Assembly (NCBI RefSeq): GCF_014174405.1
Contig: NZ_JACEGA010000001.1
Location: forward strand, 3,140,501-3,204,500
Reading direction: 5' to 3'
DNA: 64,000 nt
Source of the DNA: Variimorphobacter saccharofermentans
GTDB lineage: Bacteria; Bacillota; Clostridia; Lachnospirales; Lachnospiraceae
Positions 8,525-19,103 of the stretch are shown here, piece after piece. Under the pieces are notes generated by a model. That model ran no database searches. It was given only the letters and a program-made list of their open reading frames with translations, and was not told the DNA's origin. The stretch's first letter is position 1, and every line of letters starts with the position of its first letter. A program made the translations under genes and the position numbers.

Positions 8525-10243
8525 TTACTTCGAGCTATTGTAGATCTCATTCATCATATCAACATAAGTCTGATAATTATTTGCCTCGCATCCAGCTACA
8601 TAAGCATCCCAATCTTTCTCTATGCTTAGCTGTCCAGTAATAAATTGTAATGTTGCACTCTTAACATAGTCAATTAAAGGAGTTTTGATCAGGTTCATCT
8701 GCTCTGTCTGATCCTCATCACCGGAAACCGGAGGATTTAGAGGTTTAATATCTCTGTAAGAGTTCAAACGACTAAAGAAATCCTGTAATTCCGGAGATAA
8801 CATAGCGGAAGCATGTTCAATTGTACCACCATACATGAATACACCATTACCAAAACCATAGTCAACATTAAGTGCCTTTGTTGCTGTAGGATTAATACCG
8901 TTATAAGTGATTTCAGGGTTTAATTTGTATACACCATTCTCAACTGTGTAGGTCTCACCTTCAACACCCCAACGTACAAGGTCTTTTCCTTCCGGTGAAT
9001 ACCATAACCAGTCGACGAAACGAAGCATCTTAATAAAGCCTTCTTCACCAAGTTCATCTAAAGCCTTCTGACTGATCATAATACCATTCTCAAGTCTTGA
9101 ATTATCTGTCTGATAATTATTATGAGCCTTAGGAATAACGATGGAATATAATTCAAAGTTACCTTCACCAAGGGTCTCATTCATTTTTGACTGGTAAGTT
9201 GCTAACATAGATCTGTTAGAACCAAATATTACAGTTTCACCAGTATAGAATTTATTCTCAGCAACCTCGTCTTCCTGAGTAAAGGTTTCAGGATCAAGGA
9301 TACCGGAGCTTACGAATTTGTTCATAAGTGTAACGAATTCTTTATAATCATCAGAAATATCAGCAAAGTAGAAGGAATCGGTTTCAGGATCATACTGCAT
9401 ACCATCACCAGCATTCCAACCTGCAGGTACGTCATAGGTCTGGCCAACAATCTTTAAAAGACTTTCACCCTTCCATCTGTCGGACCAGATTACACCACCG
9501 CCAACATAAGACTGTACCTTCAATAAAGCGTCATAGAAAGAATCCCATGTCCAATCTTTCTCTAATGCGGTTACATCAACCCCTGCTTTATCAAAGATAT
9601 CCTTACGAACTACTAAGGTATATTCACTACCAGTTCCACCAGGAGCTTCCCACATACCAGGTAATTTATAATACTTACCATCTGCTTTCACAATTGTATT
9701 AAGGTCTGCTTGCATATTGTATTTCTCTACGAAATCCATGTAGTTAGGCATGTACTGAACCCAATCGCTGATTGGAACGATTGCTCCACCAGTAACAAAT
9801 GCTGATTCATCATATGTCTTAGGAATTATGTAAGAAGCCTCACCAGCATTGATTAACAGGGACTTCTTATCGTCATAGTCTGCACGAGCGATAATGTTAA
9901 GATCAAAGCTTACATTTGACTTCTCAGTAATTGCACTCCATAATCTCCAATCCTCTTTGTAAGGATAAACCTCATGATCACTATACATCATAGAATAGGT
10001 TATCGGTTCATCGGAATGGAATGTAACACCCAAGCCGTAATCATAATCTAAATCCTCTGCCGGCGCCTCTGCAGCAGCATCTGAGTTAGTGTCTTCTGCT
10101 TTTGTGTCTTCTTTTTTCGTATCCTCTGTTTTTGTGCTTGTGTCCTTACTCTTAGAGTCATCCCCCGATTTACCACATGCAACCATACTGAATACCATGA
10201 TTGCCACAAGCAACATAGAAATTAATTTCTTAATTTTCACCAT
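8525..10243 (-). CDS. ABC transporter sugar-binding lipoprotein, LplA/YtcQ-like
   Basis: Extracellular solute-binding protein of 572 residues. N-terminal lipoprotein signal with the lipobox in VFSMVACGK gives a lipid-anchored Cys near residue 23. An acidic/Thr linker rich in KTEDTK-type repeats (to about residue 65) precedes the binding domain. The length (over 500) and motifs such as DKAGVDV and WSPEGKDL-like WLWYSPEG resemble LplA/AguE-type proteins, which take up decorated oligosaccharides such as aldouronates. It is the third gene after two permeases and precedes uxuA, which points to glucuronate-containing oligosaccharides. AAGGAGG precedes the ATG. Confidence 0.87.
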   Translation of the reverse strand: MVKIKKLISMLLVAIMVFSMVACGKSGDDSKSKDTSTKTEDTKKEDTKAEDTNSDAAAEAPAEDLDYDYGLGVTFHSDEPITYSMMYSDHEVYPYKEDWRLWSAITEKSNVSFDLNIIARADYDDKKSLLINAGEASYIIPKTYDESAFVTGGAIVPISDWVQYMPNYMDFVEKYNMQADLNTIVKADGKYYKLPGMWEAPGGTGSEYTLVVRKDIFDKAGVDVTALEKDWTWDSFYDALLKVQSYVGGGVIWSDRWKGESLLKIVGQTYDVPAGWNAGDGMQYDPETDSFYFADISDDYKEFVTLMNKFVSSGILDPETFTQEDEVAENKFYTGETVIFGSNRSMLATYQSKMNETLGEGNFELYSIVIPKAHNNYQTDNSRLENGIMISQKALDELGEEGFIKMLRFVDWLWYSPEGKDLVRWGVEGETYTVENGVYKLNPEITYNGINPTATKALNVDYGFGNGVFMYGGTIEHASAMLSPELQDFFSRLNSYRDIKPLNPPVSGDEDQTEQMNLIKTPLIDYVKSATLQFITGQLSIEKDWDAYVAGCEANNYQTYVDMMNEIYNSSK

Positions 10244-10296
10244 AAATCCTCCTTATATTATATAATTTTATATTCAGCAGCTTAGGCTGCTTAATA

Positions 10297-11166
10297 TCAA
10301 CCTTTTACAGAGCCAAGCATCATACCCTGTACAAAATACTTCTGAATGAACGGGTACACACAGATAATTGGCAATGCCATTAATACCATGGAGGCCGATT
10401 TCACCGATGCGGCAATGGAACCCACATTATCAAATCCTGCCGATATCTCATTGGTACTTTGAGATCCGTAAATAATCTGTCTTAAATATAATGCCACTGG
10501 CCATTTATCCTTAGTATCGAAGTAAATAAAGGGTGTAAACCAGTTACTCCAAATACCCGCTGCATAGAATAGAACCATCGTTGCCATAATGGGCTTTGAT
10601 AACGGAAGTACAATTTTCGCGAATATACCGAAGGTTCCCATGCCATCTATGGAAGCTGCTTCTTCTAGTTCCTGAGGCAGACTTGCAAAAAACGATTTCA
10701 TCAGTAAAACATAATATGTACTGATTAGTCCCGGAAGTAACATGGCAAAAATGGTATCTCTCATCCCCAAAGAATTGACAAGTACGAAGTTCGGAATTAA
10801 GCCACCTCCAAAATACATTGTGAACAAAACGAATGGTGTTGCAACTTTATTCAGTCGTAAATACGACTTTGATAACGGATATGCCAAAATTGCTGTGGAA
10901 AACAATGAGGTGACTGTACCGATTACCGCATAGATAATCGTGTTTTTATAGTATTTTAGGAAATCACCCTTAGCAATAATCTGTCTATAGGTCTCAACAT
11001 TAAAGCCCACCGGGAAAAAGGTAACCTCACCCGCATAAATAGCTTTTTCCGAGCTGAAAGACTGAGCAACCAGATACAGGAATGGATATAGAGTGACCAC
11101 AACCACAATGATCATGATTATAGTATTAATTACTTTAAATATTTTATATGCTCTAGACTCCTTCAT
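10297..11166 (-). CDS. ABC sugar permease, LplC/YtcP-like
   Basis: Integral membrane permease of 289 residues (CUT1, MalG side). Six hydrophobic segments; the N-terminus has the LYPFLYLVAQSFSS block typical of LplC/YtcP proteins. The cytosolic coupling (EAA) loop reads EELEEAASIDGMGTFGIF around residue 180 and would dock on an ATPase. The C-terminus GMMLGSVKG is the usual ending. GGGAGGAG precedes the ATG and the upstream permease ends 12 bases earlier. No ATPase gene accompanies it. Confidence 0.9.
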   Translation of the reverse strand: MKESRAYKIFKVINTIIMIIVVVVTLYPFLYLVAQSFSSEKAIYAGEVTFFPVGFNVETYRQIIAKGDFLKYYKNTIIYAVIGTVTSLFSTAILAYPLSKSYLRLNKVATPFVLFTMYFGGGLIPNFVLVNSLGMRDTIFAMLLPGLISTYYVLLMKSFFASLPQELEEAASIDGMGTFGIFAKIVLPLSKPIMATMVLFYAAGIWSNWFTPFIYFDTKDKWPVALYLRQIIYGSQSTNEISAGFDNVGSIAASVKSASMVLMALPIICVYPFIQKYFVQGMMLGSVKG

Positions 11167-11178
11167 TGCGTCTCCTCC

Positions 11179-12156
11179 CTACCATAAACTGCTCTTCGTC
11201 AATTTACGTGATGTAATATTGGCTGTTGTAACAAGTATCAATCCGATCACACCTTCAAAAAGCCCTACAGCCGTAGCATAGCTGTAATTACCGGAGCGAA
11301 CACCCATACGATATACATATGTAGATACAACATCCGCCGTCTCATAGGTCATTTCATTGTATAACATCATAATTTTTTCAAATACACCACCGGATCCGAC
11401 AATACTTCCGATGTCCAAAATCAAGATGGTAGTAATCGTTGTCAGGATGCCTGGGATTGTAACATGCCATACCTGTTTAAAACGGTTTGCACCATCCACC
11501 TTAGCAGCATCATATAATTCCGTATTAATTCCGGACATCGCTGCCAGATAAAGAATGGTACCCCACCCTAGTGCCTGCCATACGCCGGAAGTTACAAAGA
11601 TGGTTACAAACCATTCAGGCAATTGAATAAAGGTAATAGGTTCATGACCAAGGGCCTTAATCAGTGCATTAATCGGTCCGTTAATGGACACCAATTCCTT
11701 TACCATACCACATACGATAACAACAGCGATAAAGTGAGGTAAGTAGGATACTGTCTGTACGAACTTCTTCCATCGAACATTCTTAACTTCATTTAGTAAT
11801 AATGCAAAGATTAAAGTTAACGGAAATCTCCATAACAAATACGAAAAGTTGATTGTTAACGTATTACCGAAAGCTCTCCAGAAAGTTTTATCCCTCATAA
11901 ACTGTTTAAAATACTTAAAGCCAGAGTTTTCAACACCGAATATTGGACCTCCTGCCCGATACTTACGAAAAGCTATAATGTTACCTGCCATGGGCAGATA
12001 CCTGAAAATTATGTAGTATATAATTGGAATAAGTATAAACATGTATAACTTCCAATGTTTCTTAATATGCTTCATAAGCGGGGGTTGTGATGCTTTAATC
12101 GCTTTGGCTGTTTCCTTCTTCATGCGCTTTTCTAAAGATTTGCTTTCACTTTTCAT
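11179..12156 (-). CDS. ABC sugar permease, LplB/YteP-like
   Basis: First gene of the transporter operon, about 325 residues (CUT1, MalF side). A basic N-terminus is followed by six membrane spans, with MFILIPIIYYIIFRYLPMAG as the first, a hallmark of LplB/YteP/AguF-like permeases. The EAA loop is ELYDAAKVDGANRFKQVW near residue 235. ATG at 12156 is preferred because AAGGAG lies seven bases upstream; the ATG at 12177 precedes that site. The pair resembles transporters for rhamnogalacturonan or glucuronoxylan fragments. Confidence 0.9.
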   Translation of the reverse strand: MKSESKSLEKRMKKETAKAIKASQPPLMKHIKKHWKLYMFILIPIIYYIIFRYLPMAGNIIAFRKYRAGGPIFGVENSGFKYFKQFMRDKTFWRAFGNTLTINFSYLLWRFPLTLIFALLLNEVKNVRWKKFVQTVSYLPHFIAVVIVCGMVKELVSINGPINALIKALGHEPITFIQLPEWFVTIFVTSGVWQALGWGTILYLAAMSGINTELYDAAKVDGANRFKQVWHVTIPGILTTITTILILDIGSIVGSGGVFEKIMMLYNEMTYETADVVSTYVYRMGVRSGNYSYATAVGLFEGVIGLILVTTANITSRKLTKSSLW

Positions 12157-12189
12157 ATCATTCTCCTTAAATATCATTTCGCTGTCTAC

Positions 12190-12207
12190 TTGTATACTAA
12201 TATATTA
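12190..12207. promoter_or_regulatory. putative operator upstream of the uronate transporter operon
   Basis: TTGTATACTAATATATTA lies about 35 bases upstream of the first permease gene. It matches at 17 of 18 positions the motif before the chemotaxis gene at 14556-14573, and both look like versions of the dyad TTGTATACTAGTATACAA with the right end altered. Candidate site for the FCD-GntR regulator; the link is inference. Confidence 0.4.
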
Positions 12208-12385
12208 TCATGGAAGAATAAGTTTGTTAATTGTTAAATAAGACTAAATCACTAAATTATTTTTGTTAGATATATACAAAACACTGGTTCCCCTGATCAA
12301 CTATCTAAAGACAGAAATATCATTAACTCAGAATTGCAACCAGGTAGTAGCTTCACAATGAAAACATCGAATATTCAACACATTA

Positions 12386-14521
12386 CTATACAATAAATTT
12401 ATTCATATTCTCTTTCAAATCTGTGGATATTCTTAACAGTACTCCAGATTCCTCAAGAAGCTGGTTCGTAGATTCAATATGGGTAGATACCGTATCCGTA
12501 ACATTATTAGTGGACGCTACTACTTCCTGAATAGCTGCCATAATATTGGTCATGGAGTCAAGTATCTCATCCTTTCCATTGCCTATCTTACCCATATTAT
12601 CCACTGTAACCCCTAGACCTTTGGTAAGACTATTAACAGAATTATAAATATCCTCAAAAATCTTGACAGTACCTTGAAGGGCTTCGTTCTGCATCATTAC
12701 ATTATCCTCAGTAAGGCGAACTGACTTCGTTGTATTGGTAGAAGTATTCTGAATATCCACAATCATCTTCTCAATCTGTTTACTTGCCTGTAGAGATTCA
12801 TCTGCCAGTTTACGGATTTCTTCTGCAACTACTGCAAAACCTCTGCCGGCAGCTCCCGCTCTTGCTGCTTCTATTGATGCATTTAATGACAATAGATTAG
12901 TCTGGTTAGATATATCATTCATTGTTGATATGATTGACTCAATATTCTTCGAACAAACTTCAACCTGCTTAATATCACTTGAAAGTGTCTTCATGATATC
13001 TGAGGTTGCTACCATTTTCTCATTCAAATTATTCATCAGAACTTTTCCCTGTTTGGTAAGTTCAATGGTCTCAAATGCCCGGTTGCTCATCTCATTGGCC
13101 TCATCCACTGTTTCATTTACCTGTTCAGAGAATTCTTCCAGTCTCGCAACACTCTCCTGTATATTGTCCGCCTGGGATGCAATGCTGGCATCAACATAAC
13201 TGATATCTGTCTTTATTTCCGATAACGCTCTATGTATATCACTTGCCTTGCTTTCTACCTGTATAGAGGATTGTGTCACCTTACCTCCCAGGTTCTGTGT
13301 ATCGGATAGCAGCATACCAAATTTCTCACGCATATTATTCAAGCTGTCCGTCAAAACGCGAAATTCATCATTTCGTTTTGTCTTAAAGACTACACGAAGA
13401 TCTCCTTCCGCCATTTCCAGTAAGGACTTTTTAAAGCGGTTTACCTCCTTACTAATTCCTCCGGATACAAAAAACGCAATTGCTAATAAAAGAATGGATG
13501 TAATCACGATAATAGCAATAATTGTCCATCTCATGGTCTCAACTTCACCAGTAATTGCCTCCTTGGGAATCAGAGTACATAAGGTTATACCCGTACCTTC
13601 GATTTTCGAGGTCAGAAATAAGTAATTACTCCCCTGATATTTCACATAATCTCCATAAACACTTTGATCAGAAGTCTTTGACTCACCGTTTGTCTGTGCA
13701 CCTTCATAGAAGGATGTTTTCATAAAATTAACTGGTTCTTTATCATAGCCGGTATGATAGGTCTCTACTCCGTCATCTGTAATAATGGCTGCAATGGTAC
13801 CTCCACCCATACTCATTTTTTCAATGATAGAATCGGTAAACTCCTCGCTGATATCCAGCACTAGGAAGCCCTTCCCACTTACAAATTTCTTAATATAAGA
13901 GATACTGTAGTTATTAGCGGTTTCTGATTCATTAAAATACTGATCGATGAAATCATGCTTTCCAATCCATATACCTAGAAGACTTTTCTTCTCTGCAAAG
14001 CGTAACCCCACATCACTTTTCATAAATTCTTCATAGTAGTCGATATTATCATAATCATATTTTAGATATGATGAAATAACCGAGCCACCTCTTGCCCATA
14101 GTGCATAATTTGATATAAAATCCAGTCCACTTGCCATGTTGACTAATCTGGTCTTTGTCTTCGTAGAATAAGTATTTATTTTAGCTAAATCTTTTAATGT
14201 TACTGCCGAAGTATATTGCCCAATATCATCTTCCTGAAGCACTTTATTCGCTTCCGCTTCCACACTATCAATGGAGGAACGTAAGTATAAGCTAAGTGAT
14301 TCCATGGAATCCTTTGCCGATTCTTCGTATTTCTTCAGAAGAATAGAAGATGATTGCTTATAACTGACTACTCCCAGAATGATGCATAAAATAATTGGAA
14401 ATGCAAATGCGATCATTAGTTTTGCCATAAGCTTGCTTTTCTTATTCGAATTAACATGATTTATAATAGTTCCTGCCCTATTAAGCATGTCTTTCATTCT
14501 GCCAACTATGCTTTTTTCCAT
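12386..14521 (-). CDS. methyl-accepting chemotaxis protein (dCache-type sensor)
   Basis: Membrane chemoreceptor of 711 residues. Membrane spans at about 28-52 and 330-352 enclose a 280-residue extracellular sensor, probably double-Cache. A HAMP domain follows, then the helical signalling domain whose hairpin tip holds [11 protein letters not shown] and [15 protein letters not shown] (about residues 545-580), which contact CheA and CheW. GGAGGG precedes the ATG. It sits just upstream of the uronate transporter operon and shares a promoter-region motif with it, so it may sense the same sugar, directly or through a binding protein. The ligand cannot be read from the sequence. Confidence 0.93.
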   Translation of the reverse strand: MEKSIVGRMKDMLNRAGTIINHVNSNKKSKLMAKLMIAFAFPIILCIILGVVSYKQSSSILLKKYEESAKDSMESLSLYLRSSIDSVEAEANKVLQEDDIGQYTSAVTLKDLAKINTYSTKTKTRLVNMASGLDFISNYALWARGGSVISSYLKYDYDNIDYYEEFMKSDVGLRFAEKKSLLGIWIGKHDFIDQYFNESETANNYSISYIKKFVSGKGFLVLDISEEFTDSIIEKMSMGGGTIAAIITDDGVETYHTGYDKEPVNFMKTSFYEGAQTNGESKTSDQSVYGDYVKYQGSNYLFLTSKIEGTGITLCTLIPKEAITGEVETMRWTIIAIIVITSILLLAIAFFVSGGISKEVNRFKKSLLEMAEGDLRVVFKTKRNDEFRVLTDSLNNMREKFGMLLSDTQNLGGKVTQSSIQVESKASDIHRALSEIKTDISYVDASIASQADNIQESVARLEEFSEQVNETVDEANEMSNRAFETIELTKQGKVLMNNLNEKMVATSDIMKTLSSDIKQVEVCSKNIESIISTMNDISNQTNLLSLNASIEAARAGAAGRGFAVVAEEIRKLADESLQASKQIEKMIVDIQNTSTNTTKSVRLTEDNVMMQNEALQGTVKIFEDIYNSVNSLTKGLGVTVDNMGKIGNGKDEILDSMTNIMAAIQEVVASTNNVTDTVSTHIESTNQLLEESGVLLRISTDLKENMNKFIV

Positions 14522-14555
14522 AATGAATTACCCTCCATACAACTCGTTTATATAG

Positions 14556-14573
14556 TTGTATACTAGTATAATA
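14556..14573. promoter_or_regulatory. putative operator upstream of the chemoreceptor gene
   Basis: TTGTATACTAGTATAATA, 35 bases upstream of the chemoreceptor start. Sixteen of 18 bases fit the palindrome TTGTATACTAGTATACAA, and it matches the site before the uronate transporter operon at 17 of 18 positions. Confidence 0.4.
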
Positions 14574-14681
14574 AAATTTATTCTATTTTTCAACTAGATT
14601 TTACATATTTCTCATAGAATTCATATAAAGTTCAGATAAACAGGCAAAACAAAATAACAATAGGATTATTGAAATTATTAA

Positions 14682-14711
14682 AAAAAGAGAGGGAAATATC
14701 CTCTCTTTTTA
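14682..14711 (-). terminator. terminator of the second chemoreceptor gene
   Basis: AAAAAGAGAGG, a seven-base loop, then CCTCTCTTTTT: an 11-base perfect stem with A/T runs on both sides, about 135 bases past the stop codon. Confidence 0.75.
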
Positions 14712-14845
14712 AATAAGTAATCATAGCGAAGTATTATATCATATATTATATTTCAATATACAGATAATATAACATCTAAAACTATAGGATCTAAAAAATA
14801 ACTTTTATCTTATCAGAATCAACATCGTTTGATTTCCAAATGAAT

Positions 14846-16975
14846 TTATTCGATCACGAAATGGCACATTGATTCTTCCAGCTTTTTTACCTCCACTTTT
14901 AATCGATCTGCTTCATCTGTTAACAATGCTATGGACATTAATTGCTTTTTAATCATGTCACCTGATTCTTGACTAACAGCTGCCGATTCCTCAGAAACCG
15001 ATGAAGTATTACATATATCATCTAAAATATTCTCTTTACTCAGAATCATCTCAGTCATACTTCCTTGCATTAGCTTAAGGCTCCCAACCAAGCTTGATAC
15101 CTGATCGTTTATTGAATTGAAAACTTTATTTGTATCTTCAAGTGAAGAAACTTGCACCAGCATATGTTCTCCGGTTTTCTCAGCAGAAGTAACGGTTTTT
15201 TTGATCACATTGCCGATATCCTCAATTATAATGCTGATTTGATTACTAAACTGCTTAGACTGATCCGCCAGCTTTCTGATTTCTTCAGCGACAACGGCAA
15301 AACCTCTTCCGTATTCTCCTGCTCTCGCTGCTTCAATTGATGCATTTAGCGATAACAGATTAGTATTATCCGCAATATTATTAATATATTGGATAATTTC
15401 TCTTATATTATCCGTTTTCTTTTGAACCTGCATTATTTCGCTTATTAAATTCTCTGTTACAGACACTGTATCCTGCGTTTTATTATTTAGCTCTTCCACC
15501 ATTATCTGACCGGTACTTATTGTTTGTAGCGTCTTATCTGCTGTCTCATTCATTTGCTGAGAATTTTCATATATAGCATTTAGACTATTTGATAAATCAC
15601 TCATTTTATTCGCACATTGTTCTGTATCTCCTGCCTGAATGATTACTCCTTCTAATATACCATCTACAGACTTAGATACATTATTCATGGTATTATGAAC
15701 TTGTGATGTAACTTCAACAACTCCTTCTGCTGAATTCTTAACCCGATCCGTAAACATCTTCATCCCGCTAATTAGGTTTCTGATGTTTGAAATCATATCG
15801 TTCATACTAATATTCAGCATATGAAATTCATCTTTTCTCTTAGTCTTAAATTCAACCCGCAAATCTCCTTGTGATACTGTTGTTAAAGAATTACATGTTG
15901 TTAACAGTTCATTGCTGATATCACTCGATAACTTAATGCCAATAACTCCTACGATTATCAGCCCGAATATTATGACGATAACCGTTAAATTTCTCACTTG
16001 ATTAACATCTTTCATGATAACATCACTTGGTATTAATGAGTATAGCATTATTCCGGTAGAACCAATGGGTGAATATTCCAGCAACCACTTCTCTCCCTGA
16101 TAAGTGATACTGGTACTTCCTATTTCTTTCGCATCTAAAGTGCTCTGAATCGCTGTTGAAAAATCATTATTGGGTTCCCATGATTTTGAGTCAATCTTCC
16201 CGTCTTCATGATGTTTTTCCTGTACTGCTATAATTCTTCCATCTCCAGTTACAAGGGCTTTTATACTATTGTTCCCAAACGTCATAGTATTCAAGACTTC
16301 TTCCATAAAATTCTTATCAATATCAATAACAATAAATCCGTTATTCTTTTGTAATTTCACTACATAAGAAAATGCATACCTATCATCACTACTAACTGTA
16401 ATGCTGTCAAGATATGGGTGTCTACCTATCCAGGCCTTCCGATTACCGCTTTCTGTAAATACTTTTGCTTCGTCCTTATCTTTAAAATCTTCATACAACG
16501 ACTTGGGAAGTGTTTTATCATGTGAGGTGATTGCTTCGCCAATTTCTCCAAATACACTATAATCAGAAATATACACCAAGCTCGATTTTAATGCGATAAA
16601 ATTATCCCGGGCAGAATTATAATAATCCCTTGATTGCAAGGTAAATTCCTTACCATATCTGTTGTAATATTCATTTAGATTTTCATTTATTACTAATTCA
16701 GCCATTCGAGATTTTACATTATCAAAAACAGAATTTAAGTACAGCGTCATAGTTGCCATTGTACTGTCAGTTGATTCCTCATATTTAGAAACCATTGCCT
16801 TTGATGTAATTTGATAGGCCGAGGTACCTAATGTAATAATCAACATCAAAGGTATGGCAAATGCAATAAATAATACGGTTCTGATTCTTTTCGTTTTTCC
16901 TTTATGCCTTGCTTTACGTTCCTCATTCTTGCTGTACTTTTTACTAAATAAGTTCTTTGTATTTATCTTTAGCAT
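14846..16975 (-). CDS. methyl-accepting chemotaxis protein (dCache-type sensor)
   Basis: About 709 residues, laid out like its downstream neighbour: two membrane spans (near 32-55 and 332-352) around a Cache-like extracellular sensor, HAMP, and signalling helices with [21 protein letters not shown] at the tip (shown in part). The first 35 residues are a long, strongly basic cytosolic tail ([18 protein letters not shown]) not seen in the other receptor. A GTG three codons upstream abuts GGAGG; the ATG at 16975 has better spacing. The two receptors are similar in size and order but diverge in the sensor half, so they are probably an old duplication with different ligands. Confidence 0.92.
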   Translation of the reverse strand: MLKINTKNLFSKKYSKNEERKARHKGKTKRIRTVLFIAFAIPLMLIITLGTSAYQITSKAMVSKYEESTDSTMATMTLYLNSVFDNVKSRMAELVINENLNEYYNRYGKEFTLQSRDYYNSARDNFIALKSSLVYISDYSVFGEIGEAITSHDKTLPKSLYEDFKDKDEAKVFTESGNRKAWIGRHPYLDSITVSSDDRYAFSYVVKLQKNNGFIVIDIDKNFMEEVLNTMTFGNNSIKALVTGDGRIIAVQEKHHEDGKIDSKSWEPNNDFSTAIQSTLDAKEIGSTSITYQGEKWLLEYSPIGSTGIMLYSLIPSDVIMKDVNQVRNLTVIVIIFGLIIVGVIGIKLSSDISNELLTTCNSLTTVSQGDLRVEFKTKRKDEFHMLNISMNDMISNIRNLISGMKMFTDRVKNSAEGVVEVTSQVHNTMNNVSKSVDGILEGVIIQAGDTEQCANKMSDLSNSLNAIYENSQQMNETADKTLQTISTGQIMVEELNNKTQDTVSVTENLISEIMQVQKKTDNIREIIQYINNIADNTNLLSLNASIEAARAGEYGRGFAVVAEEIRKLADQSKQFSNQISIIIEDIGNVIKKTVTSAEKTGEHMLVQVSSLEDTNKVFNSINDQVSSLVGSLKLMQGSMTEMILSKENILDDICNTSSVSEESAAVSQESGDMIKKQLMSIALLTDEADRLKVEVKKLEESMCHFVIE

Positions 16976-17109
16976 AATCTTCACCTCCGCATTATATAGT
17001 TATTGCTAAATTACCCTCCTAAGCAAAAATTAAACGTAGAAACCCTTACTAATCATCCACCCATACACGCATTTGGTCTAAAGTCTCTGTTTTTTTTATA
17101 AAACATATC

Positions 17110-19086
17110 TTAACACTTTACAAACACCGGTATTGAATCAATGGATAAATTAACTTTAATCGTTTCCCCTCCAGTGTATTCCATGCCACTCTCGAAATCT
17201 TTCCATCTACATCCCTTAGGTAGATATACAATACGTTCCTTCATATCTGCATATAGTACGGGAGCAACTAAATATCGATCCCCATACATATACTCATCTG
17301 TAATTTCCCAACACTTCTCATCCTCTGGAAATTCGTAAAACAAGGTTCTCATAATTGGTGTTCCCTTTTCATGTGCTTCTTTCATTAGTCCTCTTGTGTA
17401 ATCTCGTAGCTTTTCTCTGATATTGATATATTTAACGCAAATATCATAAACCTTTTCTCCATAACTCCATATCTCATTAGATGCTCCAGAGCAGCACGTT
17501 GCCCCGCCACTGGTACCTAACTGTGCCTGCCTTGGTTCCCTATCACCATGAAGACGCATTACAGGACAAAAAGCTGCCCATTGAAACCATCTGATAAATA
17601 ATTCTCTAAAATTCTCATCATCTGGATTACCACCATGAAAACCACCTATATCAGTAGTCCACCATGGAATTCCTACAATTCCCATATTAAGTCCTGCAAC
17701 CAATTGATTACGCAGGCTTTCATAACTAGACGCAATATCTCCAGACCATACAAGAGCACCATATCTTTGACTTCCAGCCCAGGCACACCTTATTAGATTC
17801 ACTATATTTTCCTGCCCTTCCTTTTTCATTCCTTCAAAAAACGTCTGAGCATACATTTTGGGATATAAATTGCCGATTTTCAAATTGCTTCCTGCATAAT
17901 ATCTATAGTTATCAAAGTCATATACTGTATACTCTGGCTCTGCCTCATCCAGCCAGAAAATTTTAATTCCTAACTTATAATAATTCTGTTTTACTTTTTC
18001 CCACACATATTTTCTCGCCTCGGGATTTGTTGTATCAAAATGAATCGTGGCTCCCTGAAAGTCAAGACCAACCCGAAAGCCGCGTTCCGTTCTAATTAGA
18101 TATCCCTTTTCCAGCATTTCCTCATAGTTCTCACATGATTTATCTACGGTCGGCCATATAGACACCATTAGTTCAATTCCCAATTCTTTTAGTTCCTTTA
18201 CCATTGCGGCTGGATTCGGCCAGTATACGGTATCAAACTTCCATTCTCCTTGTTTTGGCCAATGAAAAAAATCAATCACAATAACATCAATGGGAACTCC
18301 ACGTCTTTTATATTCACGCGCTACTGCTAATAATTCTTCCTGTGTCTGATATCTGAGCTTACATTGCCAAAATCCCAAACCATATTCAGGCATCATCGGT
18401 ACTGTACCTGTAACTCCAGCATATTCTTCTACTATTTCAGAAGGTGTATCCCCAACCACAATCCAGCAATCTAATGCTTCAGTAGAAAATGCCTCAAAGC
18501 TCATGATATTTTTACCAAAGACAGCTCTTCCCACTCCAGGATTATTCCACAAAACTCCATAACCTTTGGAAGATAATGCAAAGGGTACACTTGCTTGAGA
18601 ATTCCTATGAGCTAACTCCAGGTCCATTCCTTTTAGATCAAGGTAAGGCTGTTGATACTGACCCATTCCATATATTTTTTCATCACTAAATAAGGATTCC
18701 AGGCGCCATGTCAGATGATAATCTCCCCCAACAATTGGCTTAAATTCTCTAGTTTCAATCTCAATAGCACTGCATTTCGCATCCAAAATATCTCTTCGAT
18801 TTCTACAATACTCCTCTAATAAGAGCTCACCCTTTTGATTATATACAGTTATTTTTCCAAACCTGGATATTACCGCTTTTATTTTCCCATTTTGCAGATA
18901 TGCATAATTTTCATTAACTTCTATGACACTATCTGATTTCGGTGCATCTAACAGCGCCCAGTTTTCTTCGGGAATAGTATCATTTTTGGACGCTCTAATT
19001 CTAACTGCATTTGTACCCCAAGGTTCAATCCATACTTCTTCCGCATCATAGTGAAAGATCAACTTCTGATTATCTATTGAAAACAT
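17110..19086 (-). CDS. GH31 alpha-glycosidase, probably alpha-xylosidase
   Basis: 658-residue retaining glycoside hydrolase. An N-terminal beta-sandwich is followed by the (beta/alpha)8 barrel. The catalytic nucleophile lies in IFWLDEAEPE (Asp near residue 378) and the acid/base in WSGDIASSYE (Asp near 448). The region GIPWWTTDIGGFHGG and the RLHGDREP block are typical of YicI-like alpha-xylosidases, which release xylose from xyloglucan oligosaccharides; alpha-glucosidase activity cannot be excluded. No signal peptide, so it acts inside the cell. It is the last gene of the run HK-RR-SBP-permease-permease-GH31, 18 bases after a permease. GGGAGG precedes the ATG. Confidence 0.87.
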   Translation of the reverse strand: MFSIDNQKLIFHYDAEEVWIEPWGTNAVRIRASKNDTIPEENWALLDAPKSDSVIEVNENYAYLQNGKIKAVISRFGKITVYNQKGELLLEEYCRNRRDILDAKCSAIEIETREFKPIVGGDYHLTWRLESLFSDEKIYGMGQYQQPYLDLKGMDLELAHRNSQASVPFALSSKGYGVLWNNPGVGRAVFGKNIMSFEAFSTEALDCWIVVGDTPSEIVEEYAGVTGTVPMMPEYGLGFWQCKLRYQTQEELLAVAREYKRRGVPIDVIVIDFFHWPKQGEWKFDTVYWPNPAAMVKELKELGIELMVSIWPTVDKSCENYEEMLEKGYLIRTERGFRVGLDFQGATIHFDTTNPEARKYVWEKVKQNYYKLGIKIFWLDEAEPEYTVYDFDNYRYYAGSNLKIGNLYPKMYAQTFFEGMKKEGQENIVNLIRCAWAGSQRYGALVWSGDIASSYESLRNQLVAGLNMGIVGIPWWTTDIGGFHGGNPDDENFRELFIRWFQWAAFCPVMRLHGDREPRQAQLGTSGGATCCSGASNEIWSYGEKVYDICVKYINIREKLRDYTRGLMKEAHEKGTPIMRTLFYEFPEDEKCWEITDEYMYGDRYLVAPVLYADMKERIVYLPKGCRWKDFESGMEYTGGETIKVNLSIDSIPVFVKC

Positions 19087-19103
19087 ATGCCACCTCCCAT
19101 ATT

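Larger units (their letters stand above)
14522..14845. other. gap between the two chemoreceptor genes
   Basis: A 324-base A/T-rich stretch. It holds the promoter region and dyad of the downstream chemoreceptor (14556-14573) and the terminator of the upstream one (14682-14711). No coding capacity or RNA structure beyond these was seen. Confidence 0.6.
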
